The notes under the pieces: generated by a model
Databases searched by the model: none
What the model was told of the DNA's origin: nothing
What the model saw: the letters and a program-made list of their open reading frames with translations, nothing else
Program-made: the position numbers and the translations under genes
Shown: positions 45,358-58,660 of the stretch, in pieces
Numbering within the stretch: the first letter of the stretch is position 1
How the letters are laid out: every line of letters starts with the position of its first letter
Assembly: GCA_009733775.1 (NCBI GenBank)
Contig: WOGZ01000006.1
Location: 1-64,000 of the forward strand
Origin: Alectoria sarmentosa
Taxonomy: Eukaryota > Ascomycota > Lecanoromycetes > Lecanorales > Parmeliaceae
Length of the DNA: 64,000 nucleotides
Reading direction: 5' to 3'

Positions 45358-48300
45358 ATGAACGGCAGTACAAGCGTCAACGGTAATGCTGAAGAGGGCA
45401 AGCCTGAGGTACATACACAAATATTGCGAGCTTTAGAGATCGTACACGAACCTAGATCGTCCAACATCCACCGTCAAGATGCGTCCCGGTACCTTGAAGA
45501 GATCAGGGCTGATGAACAGGCTCCCTACCACGGCTTTGGGCTTGCATCAGCAAAAGACCAGCCAGCTATTGTCCGTCACTATGGCTTGTCCCTAATCGAA
45601 TACGGCGTACGTCACAGATGGTCAGAGTATACGCCGGAGCAAAGTCAGGCTCTTCGAGACTGGGTGGTGACCCTGTCACACAACACAGCCGATTCGGATC
45701 CACCCTATATTACCAACAAGGTTGCCGAAATATGGGTAGAGATAGCCAAGAGAAGCTGGGGTCTGGACTGGCTGAACATGGATGAACTCCTAGTTCACTT
45801 GTGGGATGGCTCAATGGCGCAGAAGGCTTTGGTGCTCATTATTCTGGAGGCTCTGTCAGAGGAAGTCTTTGGGAACGACGACACTACAGTAGCTCTACGA
45901 GGCAGTGATCTGAACAGAGCCTGTGTAGAAATCTTTACTCCAGCGATTGTGCTAACCGAGGATTTTCCAGCTCGAGAGATCGCTGCTAATACCAGATATG
46001 GTGCTGACGGATGGCTATCTCGTATGGCAGATTTGCTCGATTGGTGCATCAGGGATGGTAAGGTTGATGAGAATCGATGTGCTTGCGGAGTGAGAACTCT
46101 CTCTACTCTTAAGTCTGTCGTTAGCTGGATTATCCCTCGATCTTTGGTCACAACGCATGCGTTACACAGGATCTGTGCTTGTTTGGCAGCGTCAAATGTC
46201 CCTCTCCAGCTGGTGAGCAAAAATGCCGAGTGGAGGACGTCATGGTTATGACATTGACCAAGGACTCTAGGCCGCTGTGGACTCTTTATACTCTCTGTAC
46301 AATCGTTCTAGGTTCTCCGAAGATGATTTAAGGGACTTAGTAGGCCCAATGTTCCAAGACGAGACCATTCGCTTGCTGAAGCAGCTTTATGAGTGGCTGA
46401 TTGTTGATTCTGCTGACATCGATGAAGCCAAATATCTTCTTCTCAAGAAGTTCTCTGAGGTATGGATGCCATTCATCAAGGCTTCTTTCACTCACTAATC
46501 ATGAAGTAGATGGTGTTCAATCTTGGCAGATTGTTGGAAGAAAGGCCCTCTTTCGTGACGGAAGGGGCCAACTTAGGAGGCTTTTTCGACCTTTTGCTCA
46601 ACGTCATGAAGAACCAAAGTCTCCATGTCTCAATTCCGGCCCTACATCTATGGGTGAAGCTGCTCAGCTCCGACAAGATTGGGAATTCTGCTGCAATCAT
46701 GGCTCTTATCAGTGATTTGCTCGAGACATGCAGCCAGCGCCTTGTTCGATTCGAATCCTTACCAGTGGACTCAAGCAATCCAAGCATAATCTTCCTCCAC
46801 GAGGACGTTGACACCATGCCCGAAAGACATGCTTTTCTTGGCAATTACGCTAGGTTTTGCAATCAAATCGTTGAACTTGTCGTTCAGAAACAACCCATAG
46901 ATGCACTATATCATATACTTGGACAAGCCGATCAAGTGTTGAATCATGTGTATGATGGAGAGCCTCCCTTCCAAGGTATGAAGTAACCAGAACTGTTGAT
47001 GAATACCACTCTCATACTGGACAGCTTCGACCTACACGAAGACATCTGTTCCTTACTTACGGATCGACGCCCAATTTACCGTTATCGAGGCCGCGCTGAA
47101 GGGCTGCTTGAAATGGCTCACGGCCCCTGGTAACGCCAAAACAGTGAGTCAATCTCTGGTGTGGGCTGTCAAGGTTTGACGTATGATTTGACGCGTGAAC
47201 AGGAGCATGAGCATGAGGTCATGACTTCAAACCTCCAAGTGTGGTGCGATAGGTTATTAGGTCTGATATTTGAGGTACGCTAGGCATGTCCTACCAATAA
47301 GATGTCCAAACTCTAATGTATGAAGGACCCTATCATCAAACAGCGAGTCATTCAACTTGCTGTAGGATTTGCTATAGGACCATTGAAAGGTAATGCACAG
47401 TTTGCATTCAAGGTCTTCGACTACATTCTAGACACAAGATGCCCTGTCCGTCCTGCCTGCCTGGCCTATACCGATGCCGTCAGCGATCTCCAAGCATTCT
47501 CCCTTCACCAACTACAGAGGCTTGCTATGCGCTTCCCTGACTATCTTGTTGTAAGTGGAACTTTTACAACGCTTTGAAGTGGGCTTACCTCTCTAGACCA
47601 TATTCGACGAAGTGGAGAGGAAGGTCATGTCAGTCAGCCAGACAGTGGCTTCAGATGAGCAGACACGCGCGCGCTACTCCTCAGTGCTCTTCATCATCAT
47701 GTGAGTCCTCAATAGCGTGGTAATCGAAATTCGACGGCTGAATCGTCAAGGCATCGTGCAACCAGTGTGGACTCAAAGCCGCGTGAAGAACGACTGGATC
47801 AATTCTTACAGCCAATGATCGACCAGTGGCAAGACCGAGGGCTGAGCAACTCATTATCGTCTTTCGACAAGTTTAGCAGACTACTCGGACTCGAGAACCT
47901 CCAGCAATATCTGTTTTCTCGGGCGGTGAATAAACTACCAAATTGGTCGGCGCATCCACTCGACGACCAAGGCAAGGCCCTTCAAATACACATGCAGAAT
48001 GCACTCGATGTCAGTTTTATCCTACAATTTACTTATTTTGATACTTGTGATTAATTTCCTTTAGATTCTTCCATTACGAGCCACAAAAACCGTAATGAGT
48101 GTCAGCGTTGAAAGACTGGAGCAAGGATCACAGCCCTACGACATGGCCTGCCGACTTTGGCACAAGAACATTCCCCTGATTCTGCCCAACCTACTTCAAT
48201 TCATCAGGTGAGGATGCACCATGTTCCACCTTCTGGCAGCGTGTACAAGTCAGGGGTAAATGCCAAGACCCCTCGGATTTTACACGCAAATTGCCAAGGA

Positions 48301-49654
48301 AAGGGGATAATCAAAGAGACGTGCCGATCACTGACCTCTGCTAGTCAATCGCAAGCTTTCCACGATCCGTCGAATTGGTCTGCTCTTCCCCTTGAGATGC
48401 AAGACGTTGTTCGCAGAATACTCACAGACCGTTTTTGGCAAGTTGGCATCTCCCAGGGCAGCCGAGACGAGTTCTACGCCAGTGTTGGAGATACCAAGAC
48501 AACTCTGGAGGGATTTGCCTCGTCCATCCGAGCTACTGTAAGGACGGTCCGCGAAACAGGATATAGGCTGCTATATTATATGAGCCTTCTTGGAGAGCAC
48601 TTCTATAGCTTCGCAGAGCTGCCGGGTCCACTAGCTCAGGCTCTGTTCGCTGACGCGTGCGCATTGTCCCCACATCAAATGGCAATTCTTGTAGATTCGA
48701 TTCGGCCGATCATCGACAACTGTCCAGAGAAATCTCGAAGTCACTTTCTCCCCCCAATTCTATCGGCATTATTTGAGCAACTCGATCGCAAAGCAAGCTT
48801 GGAGTGGGAAAGAATCGAAGAGAGAAACAAAGCAGCGTCAGAGGATGATGACTTGACGAACGAGATGAAAGACGAAAGTATACTGCGGCAATTGACAATG
48901 GCTTCCGTGATGCTGGTAGTCGGGCTTCTTGAGCCAGCAAGACCGAGTATGTAGCCGCACGTATTTTGATTACCTCGATACTAACCCACAACCAATAGAG
49001 CCCCAAGCTGCACCAGAAGCACCCGAAAAGGTGAATGGCGATGCAGCAGGGCCAATTGCAAACACAAGATCGTTTATATTGCGGACCCCGGCAATACTGA
49101 AGCCTGTCATACTATTTTGCACCCACGCGTTGCGTATGCGCGACACTCGAGCATGCTCTCTCATCGCCAAAGTCCTACGTTCAATAGTCCCCGAATTTGC
49201 TGGCGATGGCCCCGTCGAACCAGACGTACGAGAGTTCATCTCTACGGAAGTTCTCAAAGCATGCATTACGTCGTTGCATGACCCCTACTTTGTGGAGCTG
49301 CAGAAGGACTTCGCTCAGCTGATTGCAAGCATCCTCATCTCTTACACTCCACGCACAGAAAGGCCGAAACAGATCCTTCTCTCCTTGCCTGAGATGGCCC
49401 CTGAGAAGCTAGATCGTGCTGTACGCCACCTCTTCAGGGCACAGCAGAATACTCGACAGCAAAGAGCCATCGTTCTGGAACTCCTGGAAGGATTCAGAGG
49501 CATTGCCATCCATGAACAGGGCAAGCTTCCAAACCCTGATGCAAAGAAAGTGAGAACGGCTTTGCAAGAGAAATACATGACAGTCGACGTGCAAGCGAAC
49601 GAAAAAACCCAAGTGAGCCCAGATCTGGGAGGAGTTGCTGCTATGTTTGGATGA
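45358..49654 (+). CDS. msn5: Karyopherin Msn5 / exportin-5 homologue
   Basis: Eleven exons, join(45358..46212, 46271..46459, 46510..46975, 47025..47143, 47203..47274, 47326..47550, 47597..47700, 47766..48009, 48065..48207, 48345..48946, 48999..49654), 1224 aa. The N-terminal importin-beta-like block is clear (HEPRSSNIHRQDASRYLEEI, APYHGFGLAS, QPAIVRHYGLSLIEY, WVEIAKRSWGLDW), followed by HEAT repeats typical of Xpo5/Msn5 and a C-terminus ending SPDLGGVAAMFG. Exportin-5 family members bind Ran-GTP and carry phosphoproteins (yeast) or structured RNAs (animals) out of the nucleus. Every exon join was checked for phase. Most introns are 46-65 bp; the 137-bp intron 9 is an outlier, possibly an old introner-like element. 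It converges on GRIM-19. Confidence 0.92.
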
Positions 49655-49841
49655 TGGAAAATGAGGAAGTGGCGGCTGCGTTGCGCAACAGCCTGGCGGT
49701 GGAAATCTTCGCGTCACGCAGCATGCATTGCGCCAATTGATACCCACAATCTTTGGTCAGGTGAGGGTTTGACACTTCTGTATGTACAATAGCTAACGGG
49801 TAGACGTCGTGAACCCATCATTCCTTTCCCCAAGAACTTCT

Positions 49842-50549
49842 CTATTTCGTAACGTACTGAGGCGTGATGGAATACGTAGGGCGCACGAATCTGCAAACCA
49901 AAGATATCAGCATTCACATTCTTTAAAGCTAGTCATCCATAGCTCATGAACGGAGCCACGAGTATTTCAGATCCGGCTCTTTTGTAGTCCCCAAAGGACT
50001 TTGAAACCCACCTATCCGAGTGATAGACCTTGGTCTCCCCGCCCATCAATTCCCTCTCCCTCGCCTTGTCAGCCCAAGTCCTGCGCACCAGATCCCGGTC
50101 TTCCTCCGCTTGCAGCATTGGTATCAAATGTATGCGTGACCACATTTTCTCTCGGGCGAGTTCACTATGACAAGCCAAACGGTCAGCCCGATCCGATTCG
50201 ATTCATGCGCCACGACCACCATTCCAACCCTGCCATTCCCGCATGGGAGGGATTTAGGAAGCTCCAATCCCGTCCCCGCGGGGTCTTGTTCGGACACGCA
50301 AGACTCGGCGCGGACGTGGTGGCATACTTCTGCTCCCTGATTCCCTTGCCCGTCTTGTAGAGTCCATACGTGCAGATCACGCCCATGGCGAGGAGGTAGT
50401 AAGAAGGGCGGAACCCACGTGCGGGAAGGTTGCGCTGGGGGAGGGGAGATACCTAGTCAGCAGGTGTTCCTGCTCCAGTTTTAAGTGAGAAGACTGACCT
50501 TGTACTGTACGGGCTCGTAGCCACCGGTGGGCGGGAGGTCCTGAGCCAT
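49842..50549 (-). CDS. Complex I subunit GRIM-19 / NDUFA13
   Basis: Four exons, complement(49842..49890, 50012..50164, 50328..50434, 50499..50549), 119 aa. The sequence is typical: MAQDLPPTGGYEPVQYK, RNLPARGFRPSYYLLAMGVI (start of the single membrane helix), TYGLYKTGKGIREQNELARE, KMWSRIHLIPMLQAEEDRDL and the terminal HSDRFVRPTYSITPQY. It is a small accessory subunit of the membrane arm of mitochondrial complex I. The introns (64, 163 and 121 bp) were placed so that every join matches the family; the 163-bp and 121-bp introns lack the introner motifs. A 13-kb degraded transposon begins 101 bp upstream of the ATG. Confidence 0.93.
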
Positions 50550-50649
50550 GGCTTGAAGGTGACTGACTGAATCGCTGGAGCTACTGGGTGAAGCTGAGAG
50601 CAGAGAGGGAGATCGAGGATGGGGCTAGACTGATTTGGGTTTCTGGGTG

Positions 50650-50657
50650 TAGGAATA
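50650..50657. repeat. Left 8-bp target-site duplication TAGGAATA
   Basis: Identical to the 8 bp at 63785-63792 and placed exactly outside the terminal inverted repeats. Confidence 0.85.
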
Positions 50658-50767
50658 GGCGAGCACTACGCGTATACCCCCTGTCTGATAGGCGTATACC
50701 CCCATGTTTGTTAGGCGTATACCCCCCCAGATCCAATTAATTGATATCAAGACGCTAACCCGATCGG
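50658..50767 (+). repeat. Left terminal inverted repeat (110 bp)
   Basis: Begins GGCGAGCACTACGCGTATAC and ends CTAACCCGATCGG. It matches the reverse complement of 63675-63784 at 101 of 110 positions without gaps, and most differences are transitions. It contains three copies of GCGTATACCCCC at 50670, 50692 and 50715, spaced 22-23 bp apart. Confidence 0.93.
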
Positions 50768-52294
50768 ATAAGCTTCGCGCGGAGATAATCGCGGGAATGC
50801 TTCGTAATAACAATGTAATAATAAGATAAATCTTTTCGAGCCTCTTTTTGTAAAATGAAATAAAGATATTAAACGATTTTAAATCGTCGAATAACGAGAT
50901 CTTTTAATCATTTTTTTATAATTGCATTTGATTGATTAATGAGCTTTTTTGATTGTTATTAAAAATACGCTTATCGTATTTAAATGTGCATTATTTGTTA
51001 GATAATCTTTTATAATTGAAAAGAATTGAACATAATTTCGTTGTTTTTTATGTATATTGATGTCGCAATATCTCGCTATCGCCTTTCTCATATAATCGTA
51101 AATTCTTTATTTCGTCGTCGTGATAATTATTGCATAATTCGTATATGCATCTCTCATATAACACTTCGTATAACATTTCGTATAATATTTCGTATAACAC
51201 TTTTTTCTTTTATAATAGTGACGTTTATAATTTTAAAAAATTTATTAACAATAATTATATTCTTTTGATTAATTATTTGATTAATTATGATAATTATTTT
51301 TTAATGTCGTTATTATCGCAATATATGTTCAAATTCAAATAATTCGCGTTAAATAAACTTTTTAAAAACTTATTAAAAAATACGTTTCTTTTTGTTTTTC
51401 GCTTTTAAAAATCGATTTGAAGATTTGATTATAATGAGTTCGTTAACACGTAAAAGCTTATTAACAATTATGTTATTATTTTACGCGTCAATATGAATAT
51501 GCGTGTTATCGTTTTTATCAAATCGTTAATGAAAATGAATGTTTTCAAGTTTCAACATCTTAATTATCTTTTATATTTATTGCTTTATAATGTGCGCACA
51601 CGATAATTTCATAATAATAATAAAGTGCTTAATACACGATCGTATATCGTGATTAATAATTTTTATATAATGCGATAACATTTATGTGAGAACAAATAAC
51701 GAGACTTTGATATAAAGGTTTTGAAAAATAAACTTTTTAAGATGTTTAAAAAGACGCATTTTGACCTCATTATGCTTGATTTTATATAATTAACGTTCGT
51801 TTATAAACATTTTATCGATGATTTTATATACAATTTTTAAGTTATTAATAAATAATTCACTTAATTTCTTTTTTAGATTTTTATTATTTAACTCCTCTCG
51901 TGAAATCGCGCGATTGTTGAAATGTAAATTTTAATTAATTTAAAAGATTATAAATTTTTTTTTTCGAATAATTAAATGATCGGCGATATAATTGATAACA
52001 AATGAAAATTCGTTTATATAATTCTCATATAAAACATTTTATTCGTGATTAAATTTCTTCTTTATTTTTGCGTATATGATATAATTAAATTTTTTTTTGA
52101 AAATGTTGAATTTCTTTTGATTATTAAAGTATTTGTTATAATTTATAATAATGTTATTTTTTATATATTAGATATAAAGCATATGCGCTGCGTTTGAAAA
52201 GACAATTATATATATATTAATTAAGACTTTTTAAACGTTTATTAATAACATTTTTAAATAAAAGATGTCGAATTCGTTATATAGCGCTTTAAAT

Positions 52295-52493
52295 TGTTTT
52301 ATAATTAATAAGATTTTCGATAGAAATGAGGTTTTTATATCACGAAATAATCTTTTTTATATGCGAAAATAAAAAAACAAAAGAGAATAGAAAAACAAGT
52401 TATATTATTAAGTGTATAATGATTTTTATATTCTTTATATTAAGAAAATTACGTTATATTAAATATCAAATTGTTTAATAAACAATTATAACA
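52295..52493 (-). repeat. LTR, left copy (3' LTR of a minus-strand element)
   Basis: About 199 bp in direct repeat with 62543-62743. Aligned landmarks include ATATGCGAAAATAAAA, AAAAACAAGTTATATTATT and ACGTTATATTAAAT. On the minus strand it starts TGTTATAATTG and ends AAAACA. Divergence is mostly C/T and G/A. Confidence 0.75.
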
Positions 52494-53142
52494 ATTACCT
52501 CTTATCGAAAACCTTTTATGTTTTCGAAAACGATAATGCGCTTGCTAATCGTTTCATTTTGTCATATTTTTTTTTAATAAAAATCTTTTTTCTTAGCGAT
52601 CTTTTTAATCGTGAACGATTTAATATTTTGAAAAAAAGATTAACGTGTTTTAAAGTAATTCGTTTTTTCGATTTCAATGAAATCGAAATTAAACGAAATA
52701 AACCTAATATCCTAAAATAAGATTTATTGATATTCTCGAATTCGAGAATTTGATTAAAAATATATAATAAAATAAAGAAATTATTTTTCTTTATTAAAGC
52801 GTTAAAAAATTTAAAAAAATAAATGCGAGAATATGAACGAAAATGTGTTTTAATAATGAAAGATTCGAAATAATAAAACGAATTTCGAGAATATTTTGAA
52901 AAATAATACGATATTCAAATGTTGAAACATTTTATCGATATATTTTTAAAATTAACATTTGTTCAAAATCGATGACTCGAATTTTAATGTCGATTACGAT
53001 AATTTTAAAGTCGATTAATCATTCAAATTTCTTAAGGTTTTTAAGATTTTTTTTTATAATTCTCATATTCGAACATTCTTTTAATCGCCTCAAGATTTCT
53101 TTTATTAAATTCTCGAATAGTTTTATTAATTAATATAATAAT

Positions 53143-53235
53143 TGTTACGGATTCCTTCATCGGGTTTCCGATTAGGCTTAGCGCCTTGGCACTGCGGAGT
53201 CTTCTTCTTCTGCAGGTCATCTGTATTCATAAATT
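53143..53235. repeat. GC-normal island inside the AT-rich block, possible LTR fragment
   Basis: About 90 bp with ordinary base composition (for example TTAGCGCCTTGGCACTGCGG) inside DNA that is otherwise nearly all A/T. On the plus strand it begins TGTTACGGATTCC, a start seen in many fungal LTRs. It may be a younger insertion or a RIP-escaped piece. Confidence 0.5.
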
Positions 53236-56200
53236 CTTCATTACATTTTACACACACATTATGAATATATAATTTAAATCTTATTTCTTAACAATAATCT
53301 TTTTCAAGATTTTATACAAAATAAAATTTTTCGTTTTCATCTTTTTCCGTCAACTGTCGCGCATTTTTTTTTATATATTCGAATAAGAATTTTTTTTCGC
53401 ATCGTGTTTTGATTCTTAATTTTTAAATACGAAAATTCGTTTAACGTTTTATAAAGTTAAGTGTTCTCATTGAGCGTGATTTATCGTTTTTAAAAATACT
53501 TTATATAAATTTTCGATTAACGATTTTAAAATTTGAAGTTTTTTTTTAAATTTAATTCTCTTATTCTTTGATTTTAAAATAAAATCTTTTAAAATGAATT
53601 CTTTAAAAATCGATTTCGAATTTAACGATTTTAATTTCATTTTAATTGCGAAATCTTCGATCGCGTTATTAAAATCGATTATTTATAACGAAATTGTTAT
53701 AATTTTTAAAACATTATTTATTTTAAATTCAATATTTTATTTTTTTCTCTTTTCATCGATGAAATCTCGTTATAATTTATTTTCGAATTCAATAAATTCG
53801 CTTTTTTTTTTCTCGAAATTGTTATTTTTCTTATTATTTTTTTTAATTTTTAACAAAAAGATTACACTCGATTTCGATTTGAATTTTTTAATTTTCGAAA
53901 TTAAATTAAAAACATCGATTTTTCTTTTATTTCTTAAAGATTTAATTATAATATTTGAAAACATTTTTTATAATATATTTGAATCTTTCGTTAAATAAAA
54001 TATTAATTTATTAATAATGTTAATATTCGAGGTTTTTAAACTTTCGATCGACGAATTATAATCATTATTCTAAATCGTATATTTTTATCTTTAATGAATT
54101 ATTTGATTTTTATTTAATAACACATTATTAATGATGTGAATAATATTATATTTTAAATTGATATTTATATCTTCAATGTTAAAGAATTAATAAATTTCGA
54201 ATATCATTTAATAAAATCACTTTTCGAAATTATTGAACGTTTTGAAAACTTTTTTTTTATATAAATAAGAAAAATTCAAATATTTATGAAAAATTATAAA
54301 ATACGCGGCTTTTCGCTCAATCTCAATCAAACTCGATTTTATAATTTTTATTATTCAAACGTCGAACAAATTTAAATCGATTGACGAAAACAATTTCGTG
54401 TTATTTGCGTTTACTTTATTTAAAAATTTGTTAATTTTCGATAATGATTCATCATAATAATATTTTAACGTCGTTGAATTTTTTTTTTATTCATCGTTTT
54501 GACATTTGCGAGATTATAAATTGAATTTTTTTCACCGTTTTTTTTTTTTTCTTATTCTTCGCTTTCTTATTTTTCGTTATAATTTTTATTAAAAAATCGT
54601 CTATATATTCTTTTTTATAATTAATGTTATATAAAAAAAAAATATCGATTAACAATTTAAAAAGCGGATCGAGGCGATTATAAAAATTATTTTAAAAAAA
54701 GAGTTTTAAGTTTTTGATTCTCTTAATGCGTGAAAAGATATGAAACGTGAAAAACGATTTTCGAGCATTGCAATTCAATATCAAAAAAAAAATGTTTTTA
54801 TATTAAAATTAATTAATGATCGAATTTTCTTATTGCTTAAATCTAATTTAATTAATAATAAAAACGATTTCTTTCAAAATGAGTTTATAATTAAAATAAT
54901 GATTTAAAATGCGTTTGATTTAATTTCAAAAAACAATTTTTCAAATAATAAAATTCGCTATTTTTTTTTAATGAATCATTTATTAATAGAAAATTCTCTT
55001 AAATCTATCGCTTTTTAAAATTGCGTTTTCGTAATTTTGAAATATAATGTTTATAAATGATATTCGATTAATAAAAAATTCAATTTATTTTACTTGCGCC
55101 TCAATTTAAAATTATTATTTAAATTAATCGAAACGAAAATTAACGAAAAATTGAAATAAATTTCGCATTTTTAATTTAAATTTATGAAATTATAAAATCA
55201 AAATATAAATTACGTAAAATGTGTTTATTAAAAAAAAAGTGAAATGAATTATGAAATAAAAAGATATTAATTTTTGAAATAAAATTTTCTCGATTTCGAG
55301 CATCATTCAAATAATAATAATATATGCGTTAAATAAATTTTCATAATTGAAAGTCTCATTTTTCTATTTATAGAGATTTAAATTCATAAATTTTTATTAT
55401 TTTTTTTAACGTTCAACTTAACAAAAAGAAATTAAAATTTTATAATTTCGATATTTTTTTCGATATTTTTTAAAGAATTTTTATCTCTTTTCTTTCGAAA
55501 TTTTTTTATCGAAATCTTTTTATATTTTCGATTATAATTTTTTATAAATTTTTTCGTTTTATCGAGATTTTTTACATTATATTAAACATTATAAATTAAT
55601 TTTCAATTTTTTCATTTTATTAAATATTATATAATCTTTTTTTTTTAACGTGAATTTTTATTTCGCGAATAAATCTTTTATCGATCGATGAGTCTCTTAA
55701 TCTCATGTTTATTCTTAATTATTAATTCGTTTTTATCGATTATCGATTTTTAATCTTCTTCTCTCGATTTTCGATATAAATTTTTTTTTTGATATAAATT
55801 CGAGCATAACGATCGAAAAGATTGAATAAATTTTTCAAATTTTCGAAAATTTTAATTCATAAATTAAATTTTCTCATTATTTGAAAATTCGAAAAAATCT
55901 CATTTTTTGATTAAATAATTTAACATTTTTCAATTTAAGAAGTTTATATTCGTGATAAAGTTTTACGTATATTTTATCACCAGATTTTATAATCAAAAGT
56001 TTATATTTTTTATCATATTTGATTTTTATTTTCGCGACGGCGAAAATAAAAAAATCGATAATTTTTTAACGATTTTTATTTTTATTATCGATCACATCGA
56101 TCTGCTCTTTAATAGCGACGTTATTAATATTTATTTCGTTATTCAATTTTATTTTATAAACGATTTTATTAATAATCTTTTTTATCGAGACATTAATTAA

Positions 56201-58660
56201 ATTATTTAAAATTCTTTTTAAAATAATGAAAAATTTATTTTATAAAACGTCAAAATAACAAGCAATATAAAAACGTAATGTAATTTTCATAATTTAATTA
56301 ATTTTTTCAAATTATTCGTTAATTTGTGAATAATAAATTGTGAAAATTATTAATTTAATTTTCAAAACAATGAAAATGATTTTTTAGAGATCGAAAAGAA
56401 ATTTCGAATCGCGATTCGAAATAATGATTCGCGAAATTTTTTAATTCGCAAAAACTTTTAATAACGCTATTGCTTATTTTATTGCGTTTTAAATTATCTT
56501 TTCGACGACGCTTATTACTCTTTTCGAAAACTTGTATATTATATTTATTAAAACGTTATTTTCGTTTTTCAAAAAAGAAAAAGTCAAAATAAAATTTATT
56601 ATAATCGTATAAAAATTTATAAGCGAAGTTATTATCGGCTTTAAAAATTCATAAAACGCGTATTTAATGATTTAATTCAATTGATATTGCGAATAATGTA
56701 ATATATATCTTTTAAGTCTTCGAGTCAAATGTCTTATATAATAATTTTCGACGATTCATTTATAAATTTTATAAAAGTCGTCGTGATTTTGAAAATTATG
56801 TGTTAATTCGAATATTTTTTATTTTATGCTTTTGAAAATGTAAAAACGTTTTTTAAAATTGAATAAATCGCGATAATAAACGAATTTTTCTCGTCACACG
56901 AATTGAATGTTTAAAAGTTTTATTATTTTCACGAACTTTTCATTTTTTAAAAGACGATTTCTTTCTCGTAATAAAAATTTATAAATCTTAAATCATTTTT
57001 TATTCTTTTTATACGTTTTTTCAAATTTAAATCGATAATTTTTAAACATTTTCGTTGAAATGAAAACATAAATATTAATTTTGTTAAGCACGTCGAATTC
57101 GTTAATTTTATATTTCTCTTTTCATTTACGAAAAAGCCTAAAAAAAACATTTAAAATCACGTTTTATTTTTTAAGTTTTTATCGCACATTTAAATTGAAT
57201 TACAAAGCGTATCAAAAAGTTCATATAAATTATAAATTTATTCGATTCGAGAATGAAAAAAAAAGTGTAATTTGTTATATAATATTTATAATAACAAAAT
57301 AATTCGTGAAAATAATCATTTTTTTTTTAAATCTTTAATTTAATATATGAGAAATCTTTTTTAATATTCATATCAAAGTTGCGACTTTTAATTTCGTGAA
57401 TCAATATTTCAACTTTATAAAATTTAAAAATTTTGATAAAAATATAATAAATTAAATATCGATTTTTGAGAAAGAATTTTTTTAAAAATTATCGAAAACG
57501 TGATATAAAATTATTTCGAATTTGTATTTTTTAAATTCGTCGAAATTAACATAAAGTTAACGTATCGAATCATAATAATAAAGATAAATTTTCGTGATTA
57601 AAATTTTTTGAAAAACCTCGAAAATCTTTTTCTTTTTTTTAATAAAAATTATTTTAATGCTTTTAACATATTTTTTTCGAATTCGATTTTTTATAAATGA
57701 ACGTTTGAAAAACTCAATTTTCAAGCGTTATAATGATTCGAAAATTTAAACGAAGTATCACACATTTTTTCGCAATTAATTCGTTATTTTCATATAAATC
57801 TTTAAATCTTTTAATGTTTTTGAAAAGCACATTTTTTTGATCGCGGTGACTTTTTTCTCAATAATTATAAATTTAAAATCATTTATTTTTTGATTTAATA
57901 AAATAACGAATAAATATTTTAAATAAGATTTTTTGAGCTTAAAAGTGATCTTCAATTTCGCGAAAAATCGAAAAATCGTTTTTAAATGCTCGAAATGTTT
58001 TTTCGTTGTTTATAAAAAAATAATTATATCGTCGATATAACATCTTGCGAAATGACGATATTAACGTAAAAATTTATTCATTTTTTTTTGAACATAAGGC
58101 ATCGAGTTCTTGAATTTCATGATTATTATATTAAAATGTTCGAATTCGCGATGCGAAATAACGATAAACCTTTATCGATGATCTCTTCGTATAAGAAAAA
58201 AATGAAATTAATTATTATAATCAACGACGAAAATGAAAATGCATTCTTGAATTATTGTGATAATATCGTCTTATAATAATAAAAAATGATTATTAAATAT
58301 CGTGATTTTATTGAGATCTCGAATGTTAATAACGATTTTTTCTTTTCGTTTGAGAATCTTTTTCGAATTTACATATATAATCTTATATATAACGAAGATT
58401 AAAAAAGCAAAAGACGTTGATTTCGAAAATTAATTCATTTTCTTTTAAACATATATTTTATCGAATTTTTCATCGATTAATCTTTTAATTTTCGAAATAA
58501 ATGAATATATTTTATTTTTCAACTTCGTTATCGAGAATTATTAATTTGTGATGATAAACATTTGCATTTATTCGAATTCGAATAAATCGATCGTGTTTTT
58601 AATATCCTCTCAAATTTTAAGATTTTTTTTCACAATTCGACGCATAACATTCACATATTT

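Noticed and set aside
53594..53998. 134-codon frame and many similar frames in the AT-rich block
   Set aside because: Composed almost only of Phe, Ile, Leu, Asn, Lys and Ser, as expected from AT-only DNA; no protein family resemblance.
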